A stretch of DNA of 41,625 bases from Lachnospiraceae bacterium. Lineage in GTDB: Bacteria; Bacillota; Clostridia; Lachnospirales; Lachnospiraceae. This document shows, in pieces, positions 14,488 to 23,615 of the stretch. The stretch is from assembly GCA_028692055.1 (NCBI GenBank), contig JAQUYA010000016.1:1-41625 (forward strand), given 5' to 3'. Below the pieces are notes generated by a model, which was not told the DNA's origin, did no database searches, and was given only the letters and a program-made list of their open reading frames with translations. Numbering within the stretch: position 1 is the stretch's first letter; each line of letters opens with the position of its first letter. The position numbers and the translations under genes were made by a program.

Positions 14488-16971
14488 CTACAGCTTTTTT
14501 AATTTTGCAAACGCAGCATACATTATTTTGGTGCCTGCTGCATCAAAATCAACCGTTACCTGATAATCTCTTGCACCTTCTGCAATTTTCATGACAGTAC
14601 CTACACCATATTTGATATGTGTAACACGGTCACCTACTACATAGGATAGGGAATCACTGGTCAATGCACCGCCTTTGGATAGTCCTGCCAGACTTCCGAG
14701 TCCTTTAGCGATATACGGTTTATTTTCCTGCGCAGTTTCGCGTTTTCTGACGACAGCCTTAGGTCTTGCGTCGAAAAATGCGGCTCCCGATATTCCCTGG
14801 TTTCCCGTCATGCCACTATTGGAAGTACTTCTCGGCTGCGCCGGTTCATTTTCAAATACATTGCTATCTGCTAAATCATCTCTGGAAATTCTACCAAATG
14901 GTGTATCCATCACATTCTGCTGCTTCGAACCATGATAAGAACTGCCGCCACGTCCACCAAAAGGTGCTGCCTTAAAAGTGTTTCTTTCAAAGGAGTCTTC
15001 TTCGTAGTCATCAAACTCCATTTTTTTCTTAGCAGGCAGTTTCTGGTCTAACAGATTTGCCGGTATCTCTTTTACAAACCGGCTTACTGGATTGTACTGT
15101 GTTTCGCCGTGCACCATTCGTTGTCTCGCGCAGGTAATGGTCAGGTCTTCTTTTGCGCGGGTAATTCCCACATAGGCAAGTCGGCGTTCTTCTTCGATTT
15201 CCATTGCGTCATCCGAAGTAATCGTCATATAGCTCGGAAATATTCCATCTTCCATTCCGGTCAGATATACATACGGAAATTCCAGGCCCTTTGCACTATG
15301 TAATGTCATTAATAATACTTTATTATCATCGTCATCTACGCCATCGATATCGGCAACCAATGCGACGTCCTCCAGAAATTCTCCCAATGTTGGCTGGTCA
15401 TGGGTTTCCTCATAAGAAATTACTTTATTGATAAATTCTTCTATATTTTCCAGGCGGTCCTTGGCTTCTTCCTCGCTGTTGGCCTCCAAATCTTTTACAT
15501 AACCGGTTGTCTCGATGATGTCATTCATTAATTCTGTTAAACTGTAAAATTCCAGTTTACTTCGAAATACCTGAATCATGCTTACAAACGGATGTAGTTT
15601 TACTGCACTTTTTCCGATTGTCATGATTTGGTCTGCTTCTTTTAGGGCTTCATAGAAGCTGATATCTCTGGCAATTGCATAATCTTGTACTTTTGCAATC
15701 GTGGTTGCTCCGATTCCTCGCTTTGGCACATTGATAATTCGCTTTACGGCAACATCATCTTTTCCATTGTCAATGGTCTTCAAAAATGCCAGCAGGTCTT
15801 TGATTTCTTTTCTGGAATAAAAGTTTACACCACCAACTACATCATAGGGTATGCCCTTTACGACAAAACGTTCTTCCATCAGACGCGCCTGCGCGTTCGT
15901 GCGGAATAAGATGGCACAGTCCCCATAATTCACAGTTCCTTCGTCCGCCTTACTGGCAATGTCCTCTGCCACATAAGCTGCTTCATCATAAGCAGAATCG
16001 AACTGCTTAAAGTGTATGCGGTTTCCTTCTCCTTTATTCGTCCATAATGCTTTATCTTTTCGTCCAAAATTATTCTTAATAACCGCATTTGCTGCATCTA
16101 AGACTGTTTGTGTAGAACGGTAGTTCTGTTCCAGCTTAATCACTTTTGCTTCTGTATATACCTTTTCAAAATCCAGAATATTGCGAATATTGGCACCGCG
16201 GAATTTATAGATTGACTGGTCATCATCGCCTACCACGCATAGATTGCGATTCTTTGCCGCCAGTAAACGTATCAATTCAAACTGTGCGGTGTTTGTATCC
16301 TGATATTCGTCTACCATAATATAAGTAAAACGATTCTGGTAATATTCCAACACATCTGGGCAGGACTTAAACAGTTCTACGGTTTTTACAATGATATCAT
16401 CAAAATCCAGCGCATTATTCTTTTTCAGGGAAATCTGGTATTCCTTATAGACCTTTGCAATCTTCTTCTGCTTAAAATCTCCCATCGTATTCATTTCAAA
16501 TTCCAATGGAGAAATCAATTCGTCCTTTGCAGAAGAAATCGCACTCATTAGTGCGCGTTCCTTTAGCATCTTGGTATCAATATCCAGTCTCTTGCAGATT
16601 TCTTTTATGACAGACTTCTGGTCATCCGTATCATAAATCGTGAAATTATTATCATAGCCCAGTCGGTCAATATATCTACGCAGCATACGCACACAGGAAG
16701 AGTGGAAGGTAGCAACCCAGATGCTCTCTGCTCCAAAGCCCACGATGCTGTCGACCCGGTCACGCATCTCACCTGCTGCCTTGTTGGTAAACGTGAGTGC
16801 CATAATATTCCAGGGATTCACCCCGCAGGCATCTATCATATAGGCAATCCGGGTGGTTAACGCCTTTGTCTTACCACTTCCTGCACCAGCCAGTATCAGA
16901 ACCGGACCCTCTATTTGTTCCACTGCTTCCCTCTGTTTTTCATTTAATGAACCAAGTAAATCCATACCCAT
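14488..16971 (-). CDS. pcrA: ATP-dependent 3'-5' DNA helicase PcrA/UvrD
   Basis: 827 aa, near the usual PcrA length. Superfamily 1 motifs in order: Q-motif LNEKQREAVEQIEGP, Walker A LAGAGSGKT, motif Ia ALTFTNKAAGEM, Walker B/II VDEYQDTN, III GDDDQSIYKFRGA, IV LEQNYRST, V LHSAKGLEFPYVYL and VI VGITRAKEDL. The C-terminus holds the Tudor-like RNA-polymerase-binding domain (GDRVTHIKYGVGTVMKIAEG). It unwinds DNA in excision repair and clears RecA or stalled polymerase. AAGGAGAAAATA precedes the ATG. Confidence 0.95.
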   Translation of the reverse strand: MGMDLLGSLNEKQREAVEQIEGPVLILAGAGSGKTKALTTRIAYMIDACGVNPWNIMALTFTNKAAGEMRDRVDSIVGFGAESIWVATFHSSCVRMLRRYIDRLGYDNNFTIYDTDDQKSVIKEICKRLDIDTKMLKERALMSAISSAKDELISPLEFEMNTMGDFKQKKIAKVYKEYQISLKKNNALDFDDIIVKTVELFKSCPDVLEYYQNRFTYIMVDEYQDTNTAQFELIRLLAAKNRNLCVVGDDDQSIYKFRGANIRNILDFEKVYTEAKVIKLEQNYRSTQTVLDAANAVIKNNFGRKDKALWTNKGEGNRIHFKQFDSAYDEAAYVAEDIASKADEGTVNYGDCAILFRTNAQARLMEERFVVKGIPYDVVGGVNFYSRKEIKDLLAFLKTIDNGKDDVAVKRIINVPKRGIGATTIAKVQDYAIARDISFYEALKEADQIMTIGKSAVKLHPFVSMIQVFRSKLEFYSLTELMNDIIETTGYVKDLEANSEEEAKDRLENIEEFINKVISYEETHDQPTLGEFLEDVALVADIDGVDDDDNKVLLMTLHSAKGLEFPYVYLTGMEDGIFPSYMTITSDDAMEIEEERRLAYVGITRAKEDLTITCARQRMVHGETQYNPVSRFVKEIPANLLDQKLPAKKKMEFDDYEEDSFERNTFKAAPFGGRGGSSYHGSKQQNVMDTPFGRISRDDLADSNVFENEPAQPRSTSNSGMTGNQGISGAAFFDARPKAVVRKRETAQENKPYIAKGLGSLAGLSKGGALTSDSLSYVVGDRVTHIKYGVGTVMKIAEGARDYQVTVDFDAAGTKIMYAAFAKLKKL

Positions 16972-17011
16972 TATTTTCTCCTTATTTCCAGCAGTCTGCT
17001 TTCCCAGACAT

Positions 17012-17872
17012 CTATAGCACTGCTATCACGATACCCGCAACCACAATCGCTGCGCATAGCAGCTTGTATCCTATATTCTTTTCTTTAAAAACAAATTTGC
17101 CTGCCAGAATCGTAACGACACAACCCGACTGTTTAATCAAAGTCATAATCGTAACACGGCTGTCCGGCATTCCGTTTGCAATAAATAACGCTCTGTCTGC
17201 AATGATAAACAGTATACTTAATAACCATATCCATTGATTTTTAAATACCATATTCCAGCGAATTTTTGTCCGCGTCACAGCAATATAGACCACATACATC
17301 AATACCAGAAACAGCATATACCAGAACTGCAATTGGGAACTGTTGACTGTCTTCATCAATATCTTGTCCAACATACCAGAAAAAGCATTCAGCATACAGG
17401 AAAAAATAGCTATCAGCACATACTTCGCCTCAACGCGTTCAATTCCACCAATATTTCCTTTGTTTTCTTTCTTACGACGTTTTAACATCAGCAAACCAGC
17501 CGATACAAATACTAATCCTATAATCTGCGGACCACTTAATACCTCGCCTAGAACTGCGGTACCTAATAACGTAGAAAATAAAACTCTGGATAAATCCAAT
17601 ACCCCATATAAGCTGATGGGCATTCGATTGATTGCCTTAAAACTGCATATCCATGCAACAAATATGACAAAGGATTTAAAAGCAATAAATACCAGGAACT
17701 TCGGTTCCACACCCATTGCATTTTTGTAGTCTGGAACTACCATCAGGAAGGCAAGCAGGGTATAAACAATCAATACCTCCATTACCGTACTTTTTTCCAG
17801 GGATTTCTTCTTCACGACTTCCCTGACACCCTTCAGTATTCCATACACTAACACCAATGCAATCCACAACAT
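17012..17872 (-). CDS. EamA/DMT-family membrane transporter
   Basis: 286 aa with about ten hydrophobic helices in two halves, the layout of EamA drug/metabolite transporters. Landmarks are the start MLWIALVLVYGILKGVREV, a GVLDLSRVLFSTLLGTAVLGE segment closing the first half (the E of the DMT VLGE signature is conserved), and a KQSGCVVTILAGKFVFKEK segment in the second half. Substrate unknown. It lies between pcrA and recQ on the same strand, 40 bp upstream of pcrA. The ribosome site (GAGATAGATAAATT) is weak. Confidence 0.85.
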   Translation of the reverse strand: MLWIALVLVYGILKGVREVVKKKSLEKSTVMEVLIVYTLLAFLMVVPDYKNAMGVEPKFLVFIAFKSFVIFVAWICSFKAINRMPISLYGVLDLSRVLFSTLLGTAVLGEVLSGPQIIGLVFVSAGLLMLKRRKKENKGNIGGIERVEAKYVLIAIFSCMLNAFSGMLDKILMKTVNSSQLQFWYMLFLVLMYVVYIAVTRTKIRWNMVFKNQWIWLLSILFIIADRALFIANGMPDSRVTIMTLIKQSGCVVTILAGKFVFKEKNIGYKLLCAAIVVAGIVIAVL

Positions 17873-17988
17873 AATTTATCTATCTCGTAACTTTCTTTTA
17901 AGTGATGAGATACAAAGCTCATCCTCTTATCTTATTTTATTCATACAGAACATACATTTGCTATCATATCGTATTTTGCACTATCTGT

Positions 17989-19866
17989 CTAGACTGTCTG
18001 GGCTTTAAAATTACGAATGATTTCAATAAACTGTTCTCCGTACTTTTCATATTTCATTTCACCCACCCCGTTTACCAAAAGCATTTCCTCTTTATCCGTA
18101 GGCTGGTACTGGCACATTTCGAGTAATGTTTTGTCGGCAAATATGAGGTAAGGCGGCACATGTGCCTCACGCGCCATGTCCATGCGAACCTTGCGCAGCT
18201 GTTCAAAGAGATTGCCCCTGTCTCCCTGCAAAGTACTGGTAACGTAACGAGCCTTTTTCTTCTGGGTTGTCTGTCGTTCCTTTTCTTCCGAGATTTTCAT
18301 AATAATTTCATCTTCATCATCCATAATACGTGCAGACAATTCAGTCAATTGAAGGACCGGATATTCGTCCTTTGACATGTCCAGATATTCTTCTACCAAT
18401 AGATGATTTACGATTTGGCGCAGCCTTGCGATAGAGGTTTCTTTGCAGCTTCCATAATAGGAATTACGATTCAGACGTAGCTTGTACATCTTTTCAGATT
18501 GGCTGCCATGCAGGGCATCGACGATTGCCACCAGTCCAAAGCGTTCATTTGCTTCTTCAATACAACCAATCAGATTTTTACAAATTTCTGTCACATCCAA
18601 AACTTCAAACTGAGTCAGACAATTGGAACAATTACCGCAGTAATTATCCTGATGCTCCCCAAAATAACTCAGCATATAGTCACGTAAACATTCATTGGTA
18701 AAGCAGTAATAAGTCATTTTCTTTAGCCGCTCTCTATCTCGTGCGATAACCGTATCCATCATCGCCTTTGTCATTTCCTCATTCTCGCGGTTATTTTCGA
18801 TAAAGAACTGATTGGTTACTACATCCTGCCTGCTGTAGAGCAGAATGCATTCTGCTTTTCCACCATCCCGTCCCGCTCTGCCGGCTTCCTGATAATAGCT
18901 TTCGATATTTTTCGGCATATTAAAATGAACGACAAAACGAACATTGGATTTATCAATGCCCATACCAAAGGCATTCGTTGCAACCATAACCGGCTTGGTA
19001 TCAAAGATAAAATCATCCTGATTTTTCTTGCGTTCCGCATCACTTAACCCGGCATGATACCGCGTCACTGCATAGCCTTCTTTTGCCAGCTTATCACAGA
19101 CTTCCTCTACATTTTTACGCGTGGAGCAATAGATAACTCCGCTCTCATCGGTATGCTCTTTTAGATAATTGCTCAATTCCATATATTTATCCTTTGGTGC
19201 CCTTACACCAAAATAAAGGTTCTTTCTGTCAAATCCGGTTACTACGATTTTTGGATTCTGTAGCTTTAATATTTTCACCACATCTGCACGAACCTCTTTG
19301 GTCGCGGTTGCAGTAAATGCACTGACAATGGGCCTCGTTGGCAGCATCTGTATAAATTCTACAATTTTCAGATAGCTGGGGCGAAAGTCCTGTCCCCACT
19401 GAGATACACAATGCACCTCATCGATGCTAATCATAGAAATCTGAATAGCAGAGTGCAGGGCAAATGACTGAAATTCTTCCGTCAGCAGACGTTCCGGCGC
19501 CACATAGATAATCTTATATTGACCTGCTCTTGCATTCTCCAATGCTTTCAGATATTGTCGAAAACTCAACGAACTATTGAGATAAGCAGCATGAACACCC
19601 ATTTGATTTAAGGCACCTACCTGATCCTTCATTAAGGAAATCAACGGAGAGATTACTAAAGTGATTCCTGCTAACAGCAATGCCGGTACCTGAAAACACA
19701 CACTTTTTCCGGCTCCTGTCGGCATGATTCCAAAGGTATCCCTACCCTCCAGGATACTGTCTATCAGTTCCTCCTGACCCTCCCGGAATTCACTATACCC
19801 ATAGTATTTTTTTAATATATCATATTTATTTTTTTCCAATTGTTCTTTGGTAATTTCCTGATTCAT
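17989..19866 (-). CDS. recQ: ATP-dependent DNA helicase RecQ
   Basis: 625 aa from the ATG at 19866 (MNQEITKEQ), preceded by GAGGATGAAAAAT; the longer in-frame start lies in a hairpin. Motifs: FREGQEELI (motif 0), GIMPTGAGKS (Walker A), IDEVHCVSQWGQDFR (DEVH box plus aromatic loop), NAFGMGIDKSNVRFVVH and QEAGRAGRDG. A zinc-binding domain (CLRDYMLSYFGEHQDNYCGNCSNC) is followed by a winged helix and a C-terminal HRDC domain (REAHVPPYLIFADKTLLEM). It unwinds recombination and replication intermediates 3'-5'. Confidence 0.95.
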   Translation of the reverse strand: MNQEITKEQLEKNKYDILKKYYGYSEFREGQEELIDSILEGRDTFGIMPTGAGKSVCFQVPALLLAGITLVISPLISLMKDQVGALNQMGVHAAYLNSSLSFRQYLKALENARAGQYKIIYVAPERLLTEEFQSFALHSAIQISMISIDEVHCVSQWGQDFRPSYLKIVEFIQMLPTRPIVSAFTATATKEVRADVVKILKLQNPKIVVTGFDRKNLYFGVRAPKDKYMELSNYLKEHTDESGVIYCSTRKNVEEVCDKLAKEGYAVTRYHAGLSDAERKKNQDDFIFDTKPVMVATNAFGMGIDKSNVRFVVHFNMPKNIESYYQEAGRAGRDGGKAECILLYSRQDVVTNQFFIENNRENEEMTKAMMDTVIARDRERLKKMTYYCFTNECLRDYMLSYFGEHQDNYCGNCSNCLTQFEVLDVTEICKNLIGCIEEANERFGLVAIVDALHGSQSEKMYKLRLNRNSYYGSCKETSIARLRQIVNHLLVEEYLDMSKDEYPVLQLTELSARIMDDEDEIIMKISEEKERQTTQKKKARYVTSTLQGDRGNLFEQLRKVRMDMAREAHVPPYLIFADKTLLEMCQYQPTDKEEMLLVNGVGEMKYEKYGEQFIEIIRNFKAQTV

Positions 19867-19884
19867 ATTTTTCATCCTCATACA

Positions 19885-19922
19885 TGAAAAGTGCCAGGTT
19901 TCTACCACCCAGCACTTTTATT
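19885..19922. terminator. Hairpin upstream of recQ
   Basis: AAAGTGC and GCACTTT close a stem with an imperfect inner part around TTTCTACC. On the plus strand the stem is followed by TATTTT. It lies between the recQ start and the downstream end of the neighbouring gene, and may be a bidirectional terminator or a leader hairpin in the recQ mRNA. Confidence 0.45.
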
Positions 19923-20305
19923 TTACCTTACTTCCATTCTTTTCGCAATACGGCTTCGCGTATTTATTCTTCCATCTCATTCTCATGACTACATGAATTA
20001 TGCTTCCGTATTGGTTTGGATTCTCTTTCTTTTGCTTTCTTTATTTCATTTTCCTTTTTTATTTCTTTTGTGCATAGCACTGTTTCCATATAAGAAACAA
20101 GATTCATTGTAAAAACAAGCGGCATATCATTATTCTGTACCATTCTGCAATCCCCATACCGAGCCTTTCTTTTTGTTGGGAAATCCTAATGAGGACTAAG
20201 AAGTCCTTTTGGATATCCCCCACTAAATATTCTATGAGGCATTGCTGATTTTATGATAGCTTTCTATATTTCTTATGTTACTTGTATTTGTTATACTTTT
20301 AATTA
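19923..20305. other. Gene-free spacer with a small hairpin
   Basis: I see no supported gene on either strand. The only clear structure is AGGACT (20192-20197) / AGTCCT (20202-20207) with a 4-nt loop, followed on the plus strand by TTTT. An open plus-strand frame at 19891-20112 lacks a ribosome site and protein-like composition. Confidence 0.5.
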
Positions 20306-21130
20306 TTACACCTTCTTTTCCCCTGCCAGAAGCTCCTTCAGTACCTCTAGAACACTTTCGCATTCAAAGGCTGCTGCCTGCTTTGCTATAGGGGTCGCAG
20401 TACGCACTGCATATCCATACTTTGCCATTTCTAACATCTGCAAATCATTTTCATTATCACCAAAGGTCATCAGATTATCTGTCGTAAGCCCGTAGATATC
20501 TAATATTTTAGCAATTGCCGAGCCCTTATTTGTACCCTGTTGTGTAACATCCAGCCACTGTCCGCCGCCACATACCAACTCCAGCTTCGGCCATTTATCT
20601 CGCAATTGCTGTACTTCTTCCTGTTCCAGGATTCTTTTTTGAAATACACCTAATTTACATATGGTTTCTTTAATATCCTGTGAAGAAGCTACCTCCACAT
20701 ATGGTACTCCGGCTTTCAGCCTTGCGATTTCACGTTTCATTTTTATTGCATTCTCACTACCATCAATAACAATATAATATTCCTTCTCCGTCATAATTAC
20801 CGGCAATAAATTCATATCACCTACTAAAGAATCCAAAAACGCACGTATATACTCCTGCTGAAATGGCTGCGTAAATAGAACCTCCTCGCCCTCTACGTAG
20901 ATGGCACCATTGCCACTGATATAGCTGATTTTATCCTGCACTGGTGCAAATAATTCTTTGATGCTTCCGGCATCTCTGCCACTCGCAATCATAAATCGGA
21001 TTCCTTTTGCCGTAACTGCCTCAATCAGGGAATAAATTTCCTCCGGCATCACCTTATGCTCATAAGGTAATAATGTCCCATCAATATCACTCACAATTAA
21101 TTTAATTTCCTGTGGATTCTCTATCTGCAT
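20306..21130 (-). CDS. Cof-type HAD phosphatase
   Basis: 274 aa. HAD motif I is LIVSDIDGTLLPYEH (residues ~11-25), motif II RFMIASGRDAG, and motif III/IV GTNKGSAIAKILD... with FGDNENDLQMLEMAKYGYAV. The large C2-type cap between motifs II and III places it in the Cof/YbjI-like HAD-IIB group, which dephosphorylates sugar phosphates or pyridoxal phosphate. Substrate cannot be told from sequence. GAGGAATAAAAAAGAA precedes the start. Single-gene unit in a minus-strand row. Confidence 0.9.
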   Translation of the reverse strand: MQIENPQEIKLIVSDIDGTLLPYEHKVMPEEIYSLIEAVTAKGIRFMIASGRDAGSIKELFAPVQDKISYISGNGAIYVEGEEVLFTQPFQQEYIRAFLDSLVGDMNLLPVIMTEKEYYIVIDGSENAIKMKREIARLKAGVPYVEVASSQDIKETICKLGVFQKRILEQEEVQQLRDKWPKLELVCGGGQWLDVTQQGTNKGSAIAKILDIYGLTTDNLMTFGDNENDLQMLEMAKYGYAVRTATPIAKQAAAFECESVLEVLKELLAGEKKV

Positions 21131-21163
21131 TTCTTTTTTATTCCTCGTCTATGATTGCACTTT

Positions 21164-21274
21164 TTATTCTATCAACTGGTTGGCATCATCCGGGGTGATA
21201 TTACCTACCTTTAAGTTTGCTTTGATACTATCTACTATATCATTCTGTATCAGATTCCGCAATAAAAGGAATGT
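21164..21274 (-). pseudogene. Possible gene fragment (C-terminal remnant)
   Basis: A 36-codon open frame without start codon or ribosome site ends in the protein-like sequence DSIKANLKVGNITPDDANQL, then IE. It lies between the HAD gene and the hairpin cluster at 21300-21433. Composition resembles a helical C-terminus, but no family is recognised and chance cannot be excluded. Confidence 0.3.
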
Positions 21275-21299
21275 TTAATAGAATGATATATAAATAGCA

Positions 21300-21370
21300 C
21301 CACTAAAAAAGAAGCCTTCCGGGGAGAAGGTTTCTTTTTTAGTGGTTTTCATATCGGGGAATATGAAAAC
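21300..21370. terminator. Two adjacent perfect hairpins with identical CGGGGA loops
   Basis: Hairpin 1 (21300-21345): CCACTAAAAAAGAA and CCTTC pair with GAAGG and TTCTTTTTTAGTGG, with one G/T opposition. Hairpin 2 (21345-21370): GTTTTCATAT / ATATGAAAAC. Both enclose the same 6-nt loop CGGGGA. Hairpin 1 has T-runs on both strands and probably terminates the PAS-GGDEF gene (stop at 21551). A weaker stem follows at about 21402-21433 (12 bp, 2 mismatches). Confidence 0.75.
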
Positions 21371-21550
21371 TATATAAATGAAAAAAAGGGGGGAGTGAGA
21401 AAGTGACTAGTCTTTAAATACTAGTTTCTTTATCTGTATATAATATAACTCTTTGAATGCAACCGAAGTGCAACTTTTTATGCGTATTTTCAAGGTTTTT
21501 CTTACTTTTTTTACATTTTATTACTTTTTAATATTTTTTTTATAAATTAT

Positions 21551-22612
21551 TTATAGTTTGGTAATATTGAGCAATGTTCTTGCGCGCTCTTCTATCATGC
21601 TTAGATATTCCTGCATTTTCCTTTTCTCATCCGTATTTTGCTTTGCTTCTGTTGCTAAATCAATTATTTCATAAATTAATGCCCGCATCTCCTGATTTTC
21701 CATCTGTTCATTGAGTTCAACCGTAGAAACTCTTTTTTCCACTGCTTTTCCCAATTGTATTTTACAGATATGGTACATCTCTGAAAAATTATTGCCTGTA
21801 CTGTTATCTGTGATAGCTGCCGTAACCCGTATAGGTAAATCACCCGGTTTATTAATATACATGCCTTCGATTTCATTTATAATTTGCTCTCGAGACTTTT
21901 TTACCTCATCGACGTTATCTGCATGACCAAATATCATAAATTGTGTGCTTCCTGTACGTATCAGTAATACATCCTTTGGAACATTCCTTTTTATCGCCTC
22001 TACAATATTTAATAAAACTGCTTCTTCCACCTGATAGCCATCATGGCTTGCCAACTCTTCCAATCCATCAATTTGAAAAACCAGCATTCCAATGTTGATA
22101 TGCATATTTCTAGCCAGATATTCTTCTGCAAGCCTTTTTCCATTTTCATAATTGTAGAATCTTGTCTTTTTGTCTCTGTTTTCTGCTTCGGCACATTTTC
22201 GCTCCTGTGCCACCCTCTCATCTTCAATATCCTCTGCTCTTCCGACTACGTGATAAACTTTGCCATTTTCACCGCAAATACTTACATAATGGGCACAATA
22301 CCACCGGTATCCCTTACCCAGAAAATTTGCACGGAACTCATATTTCCCTTTCGTATACTGTCTTATTGCTTTCGTCAGGCATTCCATATATTCCGGTATA
22401 AAGGTCGGCTCTAATAGATCACTATTTACGATTTGTGACATGTATTCCTCAATATGCCTTATTTCATAGGTATTGTCTTCTTTCCTAATCACAAACGACA
22501 GCTCATCTTTATTTACATCATAATCATACGTCATGGTATGCGTACATAACATGAGTAACTGGCATCTTTCCTCTTGTATCTTCAGCTGTTCTTCTATATC
22601 CTGCATTTCCAT
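21551..22612 (-). CDS. PAS domain protein with degenerate GGDEF domain
   Basis: 353 aa. A PAS-3-like sensor domain covers about residues 24-135 (YDYDVNKDELSF...YRWYCAHYVSICGENGKVYHVVGRAEDIED). A short coiled linker leads to a GGDEF-type domain at ~150-300 that begins DKKTRFYNYENG, the DxLTxLxN region. The active-site loop that should read GG(D/E)EF is GSTQF (221-225), so both metal- and GTP-binding positions are lost and diguanylate cyclase activity is not expected. It may bind a nucleotide or serve as a signalling scaffold. The C-terminus has an extra helical ~50-residue segment. Single-gene unit with strong downstream terminators. Confidence 0.8.
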   Translation of the reverse strand: MEMQDIEEQLKIQEERCQLLMLCTHTMTYDYDVNKDELSFVIRKEDNTYEIRHIEEYMSQIVNSDLLEPTFIPEYMECLTKAIRQYTKGKYEFRANFLGKGYRWYCAHYVSICGENGKVYHVVGRAEDIEDERVAQERKCAEAENRDKKTRFYNYENGKRLAEEYLARNMHINIGMLVFQIDGLEELASHDGYQVEEAVLLNIVEAIKRNVPKDVLLIRTGSTQFMIFGHADNVDEVKKSREQIINEIEGMYINKPGDLPIRVTAAITDNSTGNNFSEMYHICKIQLGKAVEKRVSTVELNEQMENQEMRALIYEIIDLATEAKQNTDEKRKMQEYLSMIEERARTLLNITKL

Positions 22613-22659
22613 AGGAACACCTCATTTCTTCCATATCACCCATAATTTCGTTTCCCTTT

Positions 22660-23583
22660 TTATTTTAGAAAACCATTTACAATCTTTTCTTCTGCTTCTT
22701 TTTCTGTAAGTCCAAGAGTCTTTAATTTCAAAATCTGCTCACCTGCAATCTTTCCAATTGCTGCCTCATGAATCAGGGCAGCGTCGATATGATTGGCTAA
22801 TAGTCCCGGAATTGCATTTACAGTTCCGTGATCCATAATAATCGCATCACATTCGGAGTGTCCGCTGCATTTCGCATTTCCTGCAATATTGGAATAGAGT
22901 ATTTGTTTGGAATAGCCTCTTGCTACCGAACGGGAAATTAAATCAATACTGGAATCTTCTCCATTCATTTCTACCGTGAATTTGGTTTCGGCCTCCTGCT
23001 CTCCATCGGTCAGCAACCGTTCCCGAATAACCATTTTTGCATTAGCTGCTAATTTAGCGCCCGTATCTCTCTTTGTCGAATCCACACCGCCTATCTGTGT
23101 GGTATTCATCTCCATATAACTATTTTCATCCATCTCTACATAAGTTTCCGGATTGATGATTCTCTTTCCAGCTCCCTTGCCAGTTCCAATATGTTTCTCC
23201 AGATATACGACACGTGCATTCTTTCCAATAAAAAAACGGTGAATTCCATTATGCTGTGCATCCTCGTGCCCATCGGAATGAACGCCACAGCCTGCGACAA
23301 TTGTTACCTCTGCGCCATCGCCAATAAAGAAATCATTATAGGCAACATCGGATACCGCACTGTGCGTTACACATGCTGGAATATATACATTCTCACTTTT
23401 CGTACCTGCTGCAATCGTGATATCAATGCCCGGCTTATCCTTCTTTGGCGTTATCTTAATATGTTCGGAGGACTGACGGCCCGCACATCCACTGTCTTCC
23501 CGAATATTATAGGCAACATTCGGTCCCGGTTCGCCATCCATATCCGACACTATCTTCAAAAGTTCTCTTGTTGTTTCATTCAT
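22660..23583 (-). CDS. sufB: SufB/SufD-like Fe-S scaffold (SMS-type SmsB)
   Basis: 307 aa, shorter than full SufB (~470) and resembling the compact scaffold of two-gene SufBC (SMS) systems. The core beta-helix is visible as repeated short strands, with CSGHSECDAIIMDHG (a likely cluster-coordinating Cys region) and the family C-terminal signature HEAAIGKIAGEQILKLKTLGLTEKEAEEKIV. With the ATPase encoded 32 bp upstream it should assemble Fe-S clusters. No sufS, sufU, sufD or sufE gene is adjacent, which matches the minimal systems known in anaerobes. Fe-S donor and sulfur source are not visible here. Confidence 0.85.
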   Translation of the reverse strand: MNETTRELLKIVSDMDGEPGPNVAYNIREDSGCAGRQSSEHIKITPKKDKPGIDITIAAGTKSENVYIPACVTHSAVSDVAYNDFFIGDGAEVTIVAGCGVHSDGHEDAQHNGIHRFFIGKNARVVYLEKHIGTGKGAGKRIINPETYVEMDENSYMEMNTTQIGGVDSTKRDTGAKLAANAKMVIRERLLTDGEQEAETKFTVEMNGEDSSIDLISRSVARGYSKQILYSNIAGNAKCSGHSECDAIIMDHGTVNAIPGLLANHIDAALIHEAAIGKIAGEQILKLKTLGLTEKEAEEKIVNGFLK

Positions 23584-23615
23584 ATTAATAACCGTACCTT
23601 TCTACGTCTGTCTCG

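Noticed and set aside
19891-20112. Plus-strand 73-aa frame
   Set aside because: Mostly F and L from an AT-rich spacer, without ribosome site or promoter.
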